Shown here: piece after piece, positions 52,901 to 61,163 of the stretch
Layout: each line of letters begins with the position of its first letter
Numbering within the stretch: the stretch's first letter is position 1
Program-made: the position numbers and the translations under genes
The notes under the pieces: generated by a model
What the model was told of the DNA's origin: nothing
The model's input: only the letters and a program-made list of their open reading frames with translations
Database searches by the model: none
Assembly (NCBI RefSeq): GCF_016741855.1
Contig: NZ_JAERRH010000010.1
Location: forward strand, 124,001 to 188,000
DNA from: Streptomyces musisoli
GTDB lineage: Bacteria; Actinomycetota; Actinomycetes; Streptomycetales; Streptomycetaceae
Direction of reading: 5' to 3'
Length of the DNA stretch: 64,000 bases

Positions 52901-53794
52901 GTACTGCGCACCCACCTGCCGCAACGGCAGGTACGCCTCCGGCGCCAGCACCAGAATCACCAGACCGACGTACAGGTCCATCTCCCCGTGGACCAGCCGC
53001 ATCCCGATCGTCACGGCGACCAGCGCGACCGACAGCGTGGCCAGCAGTTCCAGCGCGAACGACGAGAGAAAGGCGATGCGCAGCGTCCGCAGGGTGGCCT
53101 GCCGGTACTCCCCGGTGATCCGGCGGATGGACGCGGCCTGCGCCTTGGCCCGGCCGAACACCTTCAGGGTGGGCAGCCCCGCGACCACGTCCAGGAAGTG
53201 ACCGGACAGCCGTGACAGCACGCGCCACTGACGGTCCATCCGGGACTGCGTCGCCCAGCCGATCAGCATCATGAAGAGCGGAATCAGCGGCAGCGTGCCG
53301 ACGATGATCGCCGCCGACACCCAGTCCTCGGTGACGATCCGCGCCAGCACCGCCACCGGCACGACCACGGCGAGCCCCAGCTGCGGCAGGTAGCGCGAGA
53401 AGTAGTCGTCCAGGGCGTCGACCCCGCGCGTGGCCAGGGTGACCAGTGAGCCGGTCCGCTGTCCGCTCAGCCACCCCGGACCGAGCGCCGCCGCCCGGTC
53501 CAGAAGCCGCCCGCGCAGTTCCGACTTAACGGCCACGCTCGCGCGATGAGCGGCGAGCTCGGTGAGCCACGCGACCAACGATCGCCCCACGGCCACGGCC
53601 GCCAACAGCAGCAGGGGAGTGCGCAGGCCGGCGACCGACTGCCCGTGCTGGAACGCTCCGACGACGATCTCGGCGACGAGCATCGCCTGGGCGATGACCA
53701 ACCCGGCCCCGACGGCGCCCAGACCGACGACGGCCAGGAGGAAGAGGCGAGTGGCGCGGGCGTATCGCAGAAGACGGGGATCGATTGGTTTCAC
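49931..53794 (-). CDS. cydCD: CydD-CydC fused ABC transporter for cytochrome bd assembly
   Basis: The 1287-residue protein joins two half-transporters. CydD half: six helices (~15-300), Walker A GPSGAGKS, LSAGQRQRLALARA, LLLDEPTAALD. CydC half: helices (~720-1000), GPSGSGKT, LSGGQRQRLALARA, VLDEPAEHLD. It exports thiols or heme needed for bd oxidase. The linker (~550-713) is an unusual string of about ten 12-residue units like GGLDGEPTESGF. The GTG start (53794) lies inside a parS palindrome. It is last in the cydA-cydB-cydCD operon. Confidence 0.95.
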   Translation of the reverse strand: MKPIDPRLLRYARATRLFLLAVVGLGAVGAGLVIAQAMLVAEIVVGAFQHGQSVAGLRTPLLLLAAVAVGRSLVAWLTELAAHRASVAVKSELRGRLLDRAAALGPGWLSGQRTGSLVTLATRGVDALDDYFSRYLPQLGLAVVVPVAVLARIVTEDWVSAAIIVGTLPLIPLFMMLIGWATQSRMDRQWRVLSRLSGHFLDVVAGLPTLKVFGRAKAQAASIRRITGEYRQATLRTLRIAFLSSFALELLATLSVALVAVTIGMRLVHGEMDLYVGLVILVLAPEAYLPLRQVGAQYHAAAEGLAAAEEIFAVLETAVPVSGTGAVPTGAVSFEGVGVRYPGRSTDAVSGVSFSVAPGETVALVGPSGAGKSTLLSVLLGFVRPTEGRVRIGGADLVGLDLAEWRSRIAWVPQRPHLYAGSITENVRLARPEADVDAVRRALRDAGALGFVEALPEGADTVLGEDGAGLSAGQRQRLALARAFLADRPVLLLDEPTAALDGATEAEVVAAVRRLAAGRTVLLVVHRPALLGVADRVVRLEGAEPVTCPEGEWPARGLRPLDPHPRPPTTRLGGLEGEPTESGFGGLDGEPTESGFGGLDGEAAGARVGGLVDGAPRARVGGLHGEPTGARGRGADGELTEARLDGAGKASTGARVGVLDGPAAGVGLGGLDAGARDIGLGGVGGASAGALVGGPVGGSAGGRWGRGVLGRVREIGGGSRGRLVGALVLGSLALGSAVGLMATSGWLISRASQQPPVLYLMVAVTATRAFGIGRAVFRYAERLVSHDAVLRMLADTRVAVYRRLERLAPAGLRGVRRGDLLTRLVADVDAFQDYWLRWLLPAGVALAVSVASVGFTAWLLPEAGAVLAAGLLAAGVGVPLLTATAARRTERRLAPARGVLATRVTELLTGTAELTVAGALPARTDAARRADGTLTRIAARAAAVTGLGDGLTALISGLTVMATAGFGAQAVAAGRLSGVAMAVVVLTPSAAFEAVLGLPLAVRYRQRVRRSAERVYEVLDAPEPVSEPEVPRQAPVSPFPVVVKGMVARYAGQRREALAGLDLTLEQGRRVAVVGPSGSGKTTLAQVLLRFLDPEAGSYTLAGVDACALAGDDVRRLVGLCAQDAHLFDSSVRENLLLARKDADEADLREVLGRARLLDWVDSLPDGLDTLVGEHGARLSGGQRQRLALARALLAGFPVLVLDEPAEHLDLPTADALTADLLAATQGRTTLLITHRLAGLDAVDEVIVLDAGRVVQRGPYRQLMAEDGPLREMARREAETESLVGAR

Positions 53795-53801
53795 GTGAAA
53801 C
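53788..53801. promoter_or_regulatory. parS site (ParB binding), overlapping the cydCD start codon
   Basis: GTTTCACGTGAAAC, a perfect match to the Streptomyces parS. Bases 53792-53794 are the GTG start codon of cydCD on the minus strand. Confidence 0.93.
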
Positions 53802-53816
53802 GTGCCCTTCGGCCCA

Positions 53817-53846
53817 GAGGGTGTGTTTCACGTGAAACACACCCTC
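53817..53846. promoter_or_regulatory. parS site within a 30-bp perfect palindrome after cydB
   Basis: GTTTCACGTGAAAC (53825-53838) is flanked by GAGGGTGT and ACACCCTC, so all 30 bp are a perfect dyad, eight bases past the cydB stop. It is both a parS and a strong RNA hairpin that could partly terminate before cydCD. Confidence 0.9.
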
Positions 53847-53853
53847 GACGGAC

Positions 53854-54873
53854 TCAGTGCGCGGCGCCGGCAGCAGCGTCGGAAGCGATGTGCTGGGTAC
53901 CGATCCGCTTGCGGAACACCCAGTAGGTCCAGCCCTGGTAGAGCAGCACGAGCGGGGTGGCGATCGCCGCCAGCCACGTCATGATCTTCAGGGTGTACGG
54001 ACTCGACGAGGCGTTGGTGACCGTCAGGCTCCAGTCCCCGTTCAGAGTGGACGGCATGACGTTCGGGAAGAGCGAAAGGAAGAGCATCGCCACGACGGCC
54101 ACGATGGTGACGCCGGACAGTGCGAACGCCCATCCTTCCCGGCCGGCCTGATTGGCCACCAGGGCCGCGACCACGGCCACGACGGCCACGATCAGGGCCA
54201 CCAGGCTCTTGCCGTCACCGCTGTCGGCCTGCGTCCACAGCAGGAACGCGACTGCCACGACGGCCGCGGCCAGGCCGACCCACCGGGCCAGCTTCCGTGC
54301 ACGCACCCGGATGTCCCCGACCGTCTTGAGCGCGGTGAACACCGCCCCGTGGAAGGTGAACAGCGTGAGCGTCACCAGGCCACCGAGCAGGGCGTAGGGG
54401 TTGAGCAGGTCCCAGACACTGCCGACGTACTCGAAGTGCTGGTCGATCTCGACGCCCCGCACGATGTTCCCGAAGGCCACACCCCACAGGAACGCCGGGA
54501 GCAGCGAGGTCCAGAAGATCGCCGTCTCCCAGTTGCGCTGCCAGTTCTCCTCGGGCCGCTTCGCCCGGTACTCGAAGGCGACGCCGCGGACGATCAGGCA
54601 GACCAGGATGACGAGCAGCGGGAGGTAGAAGCCGGAGAAAAGCGTGGCGTACCACTCGGGGAAGGCGGCGAAGGTCGCGCCGCCCGCGGTGAGCAGCCAC
54701 ACCTCGTTGCCGTCCCACACCGGGCCGATGGTGTTGATCAGTACCCGGCGTTCGGGCCGGTCGCGAGCCAGCAGCTTGGTGAGGATGCCGACTCCGAAGT
54801 CGAAGCCCTCCAGGAAGAAGTAGCCGGTCCACAGGACGGCGATCAGGACGAACCAGACGTCGTGAAGTTCCAT
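53854..54873 (-). CDS. cydB: Cytochrome bd oxidase subunit II
   Basis: The 339-residue membrane protein starts MELHDVWFVLIAVLWTGYFF-LEGFDFGVG, the CydB hallmark, with about nine helices. WDGNEVWLLTAGGATFAAFP (~53-72) is conserved. It completes the quinol oxidase that reduces O2 to water without pumping protons. It starts 15 bp after the cydA stop. Confidence 0.96.
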   Translation of the reverse strand: MELHDVWFVLIAVLWTGYFFLEGFDFGVGILTKLLARDRPERRVLINTIGPVWDGNEVWLLTAGGATFAAFPEWYATLFSGFYLPLLVILVCLIVRGVAFEYRAKRPEENWQRNWETAIFWTSLLPAFLWGVAFGNIVRGVEIDQHFEYVGSVWDLLNPYALLGGLVTLTLFTFHGAVFTALKTVGDIRVRARKLARWVGLAAAVVAVAFLLWTQADSGDGKSLVALIVAVVAVVAALVANQAGREGWAFALSGVTIVAVVAMLFLSLFPNVMPSTLNGDWSLTVTNASSSPYTLKIMTWLAAIATPLVLLYQGWTYWVFRKRIGTQHIASDAAAGAAH

Positions 54874-54888
54874 GACTGTTCCCCCGGC

Positions 54889-56397
54889 CTAGTACGAGAA
54901 GGCCATCGGCTTGTCGGCGTCACGCGTGTCGCCGCCGATCTTCGTGGGCGGGTTGAGGTCGGCCGCGGTCAGTTCGGGCGGGCCGGCCTTGATGTACTTC
55001 GCGAGCAGCTTGACCTCGACCACGGCGAGGATCGCGTACAGCGCGGTGAAGACGGCCATCGAGGTGAGGACCTCGCCCTGGGAGACCCCGGGGGATACCG
55101 CGTCCCGGGTCTTCAGGACGCCGTAGACGACCCACGGCTGGCGGCCCATCTCGGTGAAGATCCAGCCCCAGGAGTTGGCGATCAGCGGGAAGGCCATTGT
55201 CCAGGTCGCGATGCGCCAGTACCAGGGGGTGAGCTTCGAGCCGAGCGCCTTGTTCTTGAACAGCACCAGGTGCGGCACCTCGTCGTCGCCGACCCTCAGG
55301 TGCTGCGGCAGCATGAACTTCTTGCGGGTCAGCCACAGCCCGGCCAGTCCGATGGCGAAGGAGGCCATGCCGAAGCCGATCATCCAGCGGAAGCCCCAGA
55401 AGGCGACGGGGATGTTGGGCCGGTAGTCGCCGGCTCCGAACTTCTGCTGCTCGGCCTTGTTGACGTCGTTGATGCCGGGGACGTAGGAGGTGAAGTTGTC
55501 GTCGGCGAGGAAGGACAGCAGGCCGGGTATCTCGACGGCCACCGTGTTGTGGCCCTTCTCCACGTCGCCGTAGGCGAAGATCGAGAACGGTGCCGGCTTC
55601 TGGCCGTCCCACAGCGCCTCGGCGGCGGCCATCTTCATCGGCTGCTGCTTGAACATCACCTTGCCGAGGGTGTCGCCGCTGATCGCGGTGAGCAGACCGG
55701 CGATGGCCACGGTGATCAGACCGAGCCGCAGCGAGGTCTTCATCTCACGGATGTGCTTCTTGCGGGCCAGGTGGTAGGCGGCGATGCCCACCATGAAGGC
55801 GCCACCGGTCAGGAAGGCCGCCGAGAGGGTGTGGAAGGCCTGGCTCAGAGCCGTGTTCTGGGTCAGCACGGCCCAGAAGTCGGTCAGCTCGGCCCGCCCC
55901 CTGACCTTGTCGATCTTGTAACCGACCGGGTGCTGCATCCAGGAGTTGGCCGCGAGGATGAAGTACGCCGACAGGATCGTGCCGATCGAGACCATCCAGA
56001 TGCAGGCCAGGTGGATCTTCTTGGGCAGCTTGTCCCAGCCGAAGATCCACAGGCCGATGAACGTGGACTCGAAGAAGAACGCGATCAATGCCTCGAAGGC
56101 GAGCGGGGCACCGAAGATGTCACCGACGAAGCGCGAGTAGTCCGACCAGTTCATGCCGAACTGGAACTCCTGGACGATGCCGGTGACCACGCCCATCGCG
56201 ATGTTGATCAGGAAGAGCTTGCCCCAGAACTTCGTGGCTCTGAGGTACTTCTCCTTCTCCGTGCGCACCCAGGCCGTCTGCAGCCCGGCCGTGAGCGCGG
56301 CCAGGGAGATCGTCAGCGGAACGAACAGGAAGTGGTAGACGGTGGTGATGCCGAACTGCCAGCGCGCCAGTGTCTCCGGCGCCAAAGCCAGGTCCAC
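54889..56397 (-). CDS. cydA: Cytochrome bd oxidase subunit I
   Basis: The 502-residue heme protein (b558, b595, d) has RWQFGITTVYHFLFVPLTIS (~12-31, heme His), HTLSAAFLTGGAF, and GRQPWVVYGVLKT at the conserved quinol-site end. The Q-loop is short, so it is the S-form typical of actinobacteria. GTG 56397 follows AAGGAGAG. Transcription is under a Rex operator at 56481. It is the first gene of cydA-cydB-cydCD, expressed when oxygen is low and NADH high. Confidence 0.97.
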   Translation of the reverse strand: MDLALAPETLARWQFGITTVYHFLFVPLTISLAALTAGLQTAWVRTEKEKYLRATKFWGKLFLINIAMGVVTGIVQEFQFGMNWSDYSRFVGDIFGAPLAFEALIAFFFESTFIGLWIFGWDKLPKKIHLACIWMVSIGTILSAYFILAANSWMQHPVGYKIDKVRGRAELTDFWAVLTQNTALSQAFHTLSAAFLTGGAFMVGIAAYHLARKKHIREMKTSLRLGLITVAIAGLLTAISGDTLGKVMFKQQPMKMAAAEALWDGQKPAPFSIFAYGDVEKGHNTVAVEIPGLLSFLADDNFTSYVPGINDVNKAEQQKFGAGDYRPNIPVAFWGFRWMIGFGMASFAIGLAGLWLTRKKFMLPQHLRVGDDEVPHLVLFKNKALGSKLTPWYWRIATWTMAFPLIANSWGWIFTEMGRQPWVVYGVLKTRDAVSPGVSQGEVLTSMAVFTALYAILAVVEVKLLAKYIKAGPPELTAADLNPPTKIGGDTRDADKPMAFSY

Positions 56398-56480
56398 GTC
56401 GTCACTCTCCTTACTACCGCGTGGTACAGCGGCGGTTTGCCCCCTTTTGATGCCTCATAAGGGCACAAACGGGTCGCGCT

Positions 56481-56496
56481 TGTGAACGCGTTCACA
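56481..56496. promoter_or_regulatory. Rex operator upstream of cydA
   Basis: TGTGAACGCGTTCACA is a perfect 16-bp palindrome matching the Streptomyces Rex site, 84 bp before the cydA start. Rex releases it when NADH rises. The cyd operon is the classic Rex target. Confidence 0.92.
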
Positions 56497-56606
56497 TTCA
56501 CAAGCCATTATGACGCACTGATTTTCGGCCGCGGAAGGGGGGTGCCTCCTTCGCCTTCGCGTCAAGACCTTGGCAGCGACTTCAACATCTTGTTGAATTG
56601 CGCGCC

Positions 56607-56984
56607 ATGCAGATACGCATCTCCTGGCCCGCGGGCAACATCACCGCGACCCTCGACGCAAGCACGCCGACCACGCAGGCCCTCGCCAAGGCACTGCCCC
56701 TCGCTTCTACCGCGCGCACATGGGGTGAGGAGGTGTATTTCGACACAGGCGTCTCCGTTTCACGTGAAACGGACGCCCGTCAGGTCGTGGAACCAGGCAC
56801 GGTGGCCTTCTGGACGGACGGCGACGCGCTCGCCCTTCCCTACGGACCCACGCCGATCTCGCGAGGCGACGAGTGTCGCCTCGCGAGCCCTTGCAACATC
56901 CTCGGCGGCCTGGACGGGGACGCCGGCCTCCTGGCGACCGTGCGGGACGGCGACCCCATCCGGGTGGAACTGATCGAGGAATAG
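56607..56984 (+). CDS. Cyclophilin-like-fold protein (125 aa)
   Basis: The small beta protein has QIRISWPAGNITATLD at the start and ALPLASTARTWGEEVYFDTG in the middle, as in the cyclophilin-like DUF family (YDTG-type strand), and later GDALALPYGPTPIS with INILGGLDGDAG-like turns. It is not expected to be a working prolyl isomerase. A perfect parS site (56757-56770) is embedded in the coding sequence as the residues VSRET. ATG 56607 is preferred to the TTG at 56598. Confidence 0.82.
   Translation: MQIRISWPAGNITATLDASTPTTQALAKALPLASTARTWGEEVYFDTGVSVSRETDARQVVEPGTVAFWTDGDALALPYGPTPISRGDECRLASPCNILGGLDGDAGLLATVRDGDPIRVELIEE
56757..56770. promoter_or_regulatory. parS site inside the cyclophilin-like gene
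   Basis: GTTTCACGTGAAAC, perfect, extending to CCGTTTCACGTGAAACGG. Flanks GGCGTC and GACGCC add further dyad symmetry. Confidence 0.92.
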
Positions 56985-56996
56985 GACGTCCCCGAG

Positions 56997-58076
56997 CTAG
57001 AGCTCCTTGCGGAACGCCTCCGCCACCTTCAGGAAGATGTCGTTCGCCTCGGCCTCGCCGACCGTCACCCGCACACCCTCGCCCGGGAACGGCCGGACCA
57101 CCACACCGTGCTCCTCACAGGCCTGCGCGAACGCGACCGTCCGCTCCCCCAGCCGCAGCCACACGAAGTTGGCCTGCGTCTCCGGCACCGTCCAGCCCTG
57201 GGCCCGCAGCGCGTCGACCACGCGCTTGCGCTCGCACACCAGCGAGCCGACCCGGCCCAGCAGCTCGTCCTCGGCCCGCAGCGAGGCGACCGCCGCGTTC
57301 TGCGCCAGCTGGCTCACCCCGAACGGCACCGCCGTCTTGCGCAGCGCCGCCGCCACCGGCTCATGGGCGATCGCGAAACCGACGCGCAGTCCGGCCAGCC
57401 CGTACGCCTTGGAGAAGGTCCGCAGGACACAGACGTTGGGCCGCTCCCGGTACAGCTCGACACCGTCGGGCACCTCGGGGTCGCGGATGAACTCCCGGTA
57501 GGCCTCGTCCAGCACCACCAGCACATCGCCGGGCACCCGGTCGAGGAACCGCTCCAGCTCGGCCCGCCGCACCACCGTGCCGGTCGGGTTGTTGGGGTTG
57601 CAGACGAAGATCAGCCGCGTCCGGTCGGTGATCGCGTCCGCCATCGCGTCCAGGTCGTGCACGTCGCCCGGCGTCAGCGGCACCTGCACCGACCGGGCAC
57701 CGCTGATCTGCGTGATGATCGGGTACGCCTCGAACGACCGCCAGGCGTAGATCACCTCGTCACCGGGGCCGCTGGTGGCCTGGATCAGCTGCTGGGCGAC
57801 GCCCACCGAACCGGTCCCGGTGGCCAGATGGGAGAGCGGCACACCGAAGCGCTCGGACAGTTCGTTCATCAGCCCGGTGCAGGCCATGTCCGGGTAGCGG
57901 TTGAAGTCGCAGGCCGCCGTGGTCACGCTCTCCAGCACTCCCGGCAGCGGCGGGTACGGGTTCTCGTTGGAGGACAGCTTGTAGGCGACCGGCCCGCCCG
58001 CCGCGGCCGGCTTGCCCGGCTTGTAGGTGGGGATACTCTCCAGCTCGGCGCGCAGCTTGGGGCTCAACTCGCTCAC
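56997..58076 (-). CDS. hisC: Histidinol-phosphate (or aromatic) aminotransferase
   Basis: The 359-residue PLP aminotransferase has LSSNENPYPPLPGVLE at the substrate end, NPNNPTGT (~165-172), DEAYREF and the PLP lysine in RTFSKAYGLAGLRVGF. It makes histidinol phosphate in histidine synthesis; some family members serve phenylalanine instead. GTG 58076 follows GAGGAGG by 6-7 bases. The gene is not in a his operon here, so an aromatic role is possible. Confidence 0.9.
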   Translation of the reverse strand: MSELSPKLRAELESIPTYKPGKPAAAGGPVAYKLSSNENPYPPLPGVLESVTTAACDFNRYPDMACTGLMNELSERFGVPLSHLATGTGSVGVAQQLIQATSGPGDEVIYAWRSFEAYPIITQISGARSVQVPLTPGDVHDLDAMADAITDRTRLIFVCNPNNPTGTVVRRAELERFLDRVPGDVLVVLDEAYREFIRDPEVPDGVELYRERPNVCVLRTFSKAYGLAGLRVGFAIAHEPVAAALRKTAVPFGVSQLAQNAAVASLRAEDELLGRVGSLVCERKRVVDALRAQGWTVPETQANFVWLRLGERTVAFAQACEEHGVVVRPFPGEGVRVTVGEAEANDIFLKVAEAFRKEL

Positions 58077-58448
58077 CGCAGTCCTCCTCGCGACCACCGG
58101 CGGACCGTCGACACCGCCGGCTTCCAATACTGCTCACCTTATGAGGATTCGGCGCCGCTGCGTACAGGTGCGAGACCGCCGGACACGCGGAAACCGTTCC
58201 GGAGGGGAGGCGAGTCTCACACGCCCCACCGGCATCAGGGGCATCAGCGCACGAAGGCGTACGTTTCGGGGGGCGCGCCGTACATATATCTACGCGCCGG
58301 TGGCTTGCGCCGTGGCGCGCGTCCCTCGTGAAGGTGAGTTGAGACCTCTTCGAGACATCGGGCACTTGGCAGGCCCATACGCGCCAACAAGTCACGTCTT
58401 ACCATTGGATCGGTCAACAGCCTTTTATTCCAAGGAAGTTGATCTGTT
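58077..58448. other. Divergent intergenic region hisC / small ORF
   Basis: This region holds two promoters. The segment CGTACATATATCTACG (58279-58294) is strikingly AT-rich for this genome. No RNA gene or clear operator is seen. Confidence 0.4.
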
Positions 58449-58511
58449 ATGACCATGCAGAAACGTGCCTGTCAATGCGTGCATATGCGTCCGCACTACC
58501 CCACCGCATGA
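58449..58511 (+). CDS. Possible 20-residue leader peptide before the LacI gene
   Basis: ATG 58449 has AAGGAAG 9-10 bases upstream and reads MTMQKRACQCVHMRPHYPTA before TGA. Two Cys and two His in 20 residues are notable. It ends 19 bases before the LacI start and overlaps that gene's probable -10 region only at its end. It could be a regulatory leader or a chance frame. Low-to-moderate support. Confidence 0.35.
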   Translation: MTMQKRACQCVHMRPHYPTA

Positions 58512-58530
58512 GCCCTACTATCGGCTCGCC

Positions 58531-59643
58531 ATGACAGCAGCAGGGAAGCACCAGGTGAGCCGCGCGGAAACCTCACGTCGAGGCAGTCGGCCGGGTCGGG
58601 CGGGTATCAGGGACGTCGCCGCCGCCGCCGGAGTATCCATCACGACCGTGTCCGACGCCCTCAACGGCAAGGGCCGGCTCCCGGACGCCACCCGGCGCCA
58701 CGTCCGCGAGGTCGCGGACCGGCTCGGGTACCGGCCCTCGGCCGCTGCCCGCACCCTCCGTACCGGCAAATCGGGCCTGATCGGCCTGACCGTGACGACG
58801 TACGGGGATGAACCTTTCACCTTCACGGAGTTCGCGTACTTCGCCGAGATGGCCCGGGCCGCCACATCGGCCGCGCTCGCCCGCGGCTACGCCCTGGTCA
58901 TCCTGCCCGCGACCTCCCGCCATGACGTCTGGTCCAACGTCGCCCTGGACGGCACGGTCGTCATCGACCCCTCCGACCAGGACCCGGTCGTCAGCGAACT
59001 CGTCCGGCAGGGACTGCCGGTGGTCTCCGACGGCCGCCCGGCCGGCGCCCTCCCCGTAACCGCCTGGGTGGACAACGACCACGAGGCCGCCGTCCTCGGC
59101 ATCCTCGACCACCTCGCCGACGCCGGCGCCCGCCGCATCGGCCTGCTCACGGGCACGTCGACCGACACCTACACCCACCTGTCGACCACCGCCTACCTGC
59201 GCTGGTGCGAACGGGTCGGCCAGGACCCGGTCTACGAGGCCTACCCGGCCCACGACCCGTGCGCCGGTGCCGTCGCCGCCGACCGGCTGCTCGCCCGACC
59301 CGACCGGCCCGACGCCGTCTACGGCCTCTTCGACCCCAACGGCACCGACCTGCTCGCCGCCGCCCGCCGCTACGGCCTCCGCGTCCCCGACGACCTGCTG
59401 CTGGTGTGCTGCAGCGAGTCCACCGTGTACGCCAGCACCGAACCGGCCATCACGACACTCTCGCTGAAGCCGCGCCGCATCGGCACCGCCGTCGTCCAGC
59501 TCCTCATCGACGCCATCGAGGGCGTCGAGTCCGACCAGCCGGTCGAGCAGGTGATACCGACCGAGCTGATCGTGCGCACGTCCTCGCAGCGGCGGCCCCC
59601 GCGCACGACCGTCAGCCCGCCGCGGACACCGGACGAAAGGTAG
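58531..59643 (+). CDS. LacI-family transcriptional regulator
   Basis: The 370-residue regulator has the helix-turn-helix at ~28-50 (IRDVAAAAGVSITTVSDALN, then GKGRLPDATR) and hinge, then a periplasmic-binding-protein-like sensor domain (~80-350) with VDNDHEAAVLGILDHLADAG. TACTAT at 58516-58521 ends nine bases before ATG 58531, so the message is probably leaderless. No sugar genes are nearby to hint at the effector. Confidence 0.9.
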   Translation: MTAAGKHQVSRAETSRRGSRPGRAGIRDVAAAAGVSITTVSDALNGKGRLPDATRRHVREVADRLGYRPSAAARTLRTGKSGLIGLTVTTYGDEPFTFTEFAYFAEMARAATSAALARGYALVILPATSRHDVWSNVALDGTVVIDPSDQDPVVSELVRQGLPVVSDGRPAGALPVTAWVDNDHEAAVLGILDHLADAGARRIGLLTGTSTDTYTHLSTTAYLRWCERVGQDPVYEAYPAHDPCAGAVAADRLLARPDRPDAVYGLFDPNGTDLLAAARRYGLRVPDDLLLVCCSESTVYASTEPAITTLSLKPRRIGTAVVQLLIDAIEGVESDQPVEQVIPTELIVRTSSQRRPPRTTVSPPRTPDER

Positions 59644-59649
59644 CCCCGT

Positions 59650-59682
59650 CCGCACCGGCCGTCACAGGGCCGACCGGTGCGG
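59650..59682 (+). terminator. Terminator after the LacI gene
   Basis: CCGCACCGG and CCGGTGCGG form a perfect 9-bp stem around 15 bases that can pair further, seven bases past the stop. Confidence 0.75.
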
Positions 59683-59903
59683 CCCGGGGCCGGCCGGACG
59701 AGCGTCCGGTCGGCCGACTGCCGGTCGAACATCTGCCCAAACGGGGCGAAAGCCGCGGCGAACCGGAGTCTTGTTCCGATTCACCACCCCTGGGTCATCA
59801 CACGGCGCGACGCGCATTCCTATGATGGGCCCACGACACCGCGGACCGCTGCGACCAGGCAGTCCGAAGCGGTGCAGATGCGGCGCGATGGTGGAGGGGT
59901 CTG

Positions 59904-60983
59904 ATGACTCAGGGGGCCGGTCAGGGACCCGAGGCGGAGCGGACGGCGACGCTGCGCGACTTCCGGGTACCCGCGTACGTCCACGAGACCGGTCCCTACG
60001 TCCGCAGCGTCCACCCCGGCGACGCCCTCCCGGCCGCCGACGAGGCGTACCCCGAGGGCTACACCCCCACCCAGCGCGACCTGCCCGTCATCAACCGGGG
60101 CGACACCGTCCAGGTCAAGGTCGAACCGGCCCCCGCCGCCCCGGCCCCGGAGCCCGCGACCGGCCCCGGACCGCTCTACGTCGTCGGTGACGTGCACGGC
60201 TACCTGGACGAACTGACGACCGCGCTCCAGGAGCAGGGACTGATCGACGCCTCGGGCCAATGGTGCGCCGGCACCACCCGGCTGTGGTTCCTCGGCGACT
60301 TCACCGACCGCGGCCCCGACGGCATCGGCGTCATCGACCTGGTCATGCGGCTGTCCGCCGAGGCCGCCGCGGCAGGCGGCTACTGCAAGGCCCTGATGGG
60401 CAACCACGAGCTGCTGCTGCTCGGCGCCAAACGGTTCGGCGACACACCCGTCAACTCCGGCGCGGGCACCGCCACCTTCCAGGCGGCCTGGCTGCTCAAC
60501 GGCGGCCAGAAGACCGACATGGACCGCCTCCAGGACCACCACCTTCAGTGGATGGCCCGCCTCGACGCCGTCGAGCTGGTCGACGGGTATCTGCTCCTCC
60601 ACTCCGACACCACCGCCTACCTCGACTACGGCGACTCCATCGAGGCGGTGAACGACACCGTCCGCGAGGCTCTGACCCGTAACGACGCCGACGAGGTCTG
60701 GGATCTCTTCCGCAAGTTCACCAAGCGCTTCTCCTTCCGCGACGAGGGCGGCGCCGAGGCCGTGCGTTCCCTTCTCGATACGTACGGCGGCACCCGGGTC
60801 GTTCACGGGCACAGCCCCATTCCCTACCTCCTCGGCGAGGTCGGCTCCGAGGACGGCGAGGAGAGCGCCGGCCCGGTCGTCGAGGGCCCGCACGTCTACG
60901 CCGACGGGCTGGCCATCGCCATGGACGGCGGAGTGACCATGGCCGGAAAGCTGCTGGTCCGGCAACTTCCCCTGGATAACTGA
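59904..60983 (+). CDS. Calcineurin-like metallophosphoesterase
   Basis: The 359-residue protein has an N-terminal ~85-residue Pro-rich extension, then the two-metal phosphatase core: GDVHGYLDEL (~97-106), FLGDFTDRGPDG, MGNHELLLLG and late HGHSPIPY plus HVYADGLAIAMDGG. This is the PP2A/ApaH-like layout, acting on phosphoproteins or nucleotides. GGAGGGG precedes ATG 59904; TATGAT at 59821-59826 is a good -10 box. Confidence 0.92.
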   Translation: MTQGAGQGPEAERTATLRDFRVPAYVHETGPYVRSVHPGDALPAADEAYPEGYTPTQRDLPVINRGDTVQVKVEPAPAAPAPEPATGPGPLYVVGDVHGYLDELTTALQEQGLIDASGQWCAGTTRLWFLGDFTDRGPDGIGVIDLVMRLSAEAAAAGGYCKALMGNHELLLLGAKRFGDTPVNSGAGTATFQAAWLLNGGQKTDMDRLQDHHLQWMARLDAVELVDGYLLLHSDTTAYLDYGDSIEAVNDTVREALTRNDADEVWDLFRKFTKRFSFRDEGGAEAVRSLLDTYGGTRVVHGHSPIPYLLGEVGSEDGEESAGPVVEGPHVYADGLAIAMDGGVTMAGKLLVRQLPLDN

Positions 60984-61163
60984 CCGTTCGGCGGGCAGGC
61001 GTTCCCCGGCCGCGTACACGCAGGCCGGAACGCAATTTCCGGCATTCCCCTGTCACCGTGTGCCGTCACGGCTCTACCATCGGCTTATCCGTAGCAGGCT
61101 CCCCTCCGTTTCTGCCCGACGGCTCGCCGGCGTGCGAGCCCCAGCCCTACGGAGCATCGGGGG

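Noticed and set aside
53857..56460. 867-residue plus-strand frame antisense to cydA and cydB
   Set aside because: Mirror of the real genes; low-complexity His/Gln/Arg composition with no domain.
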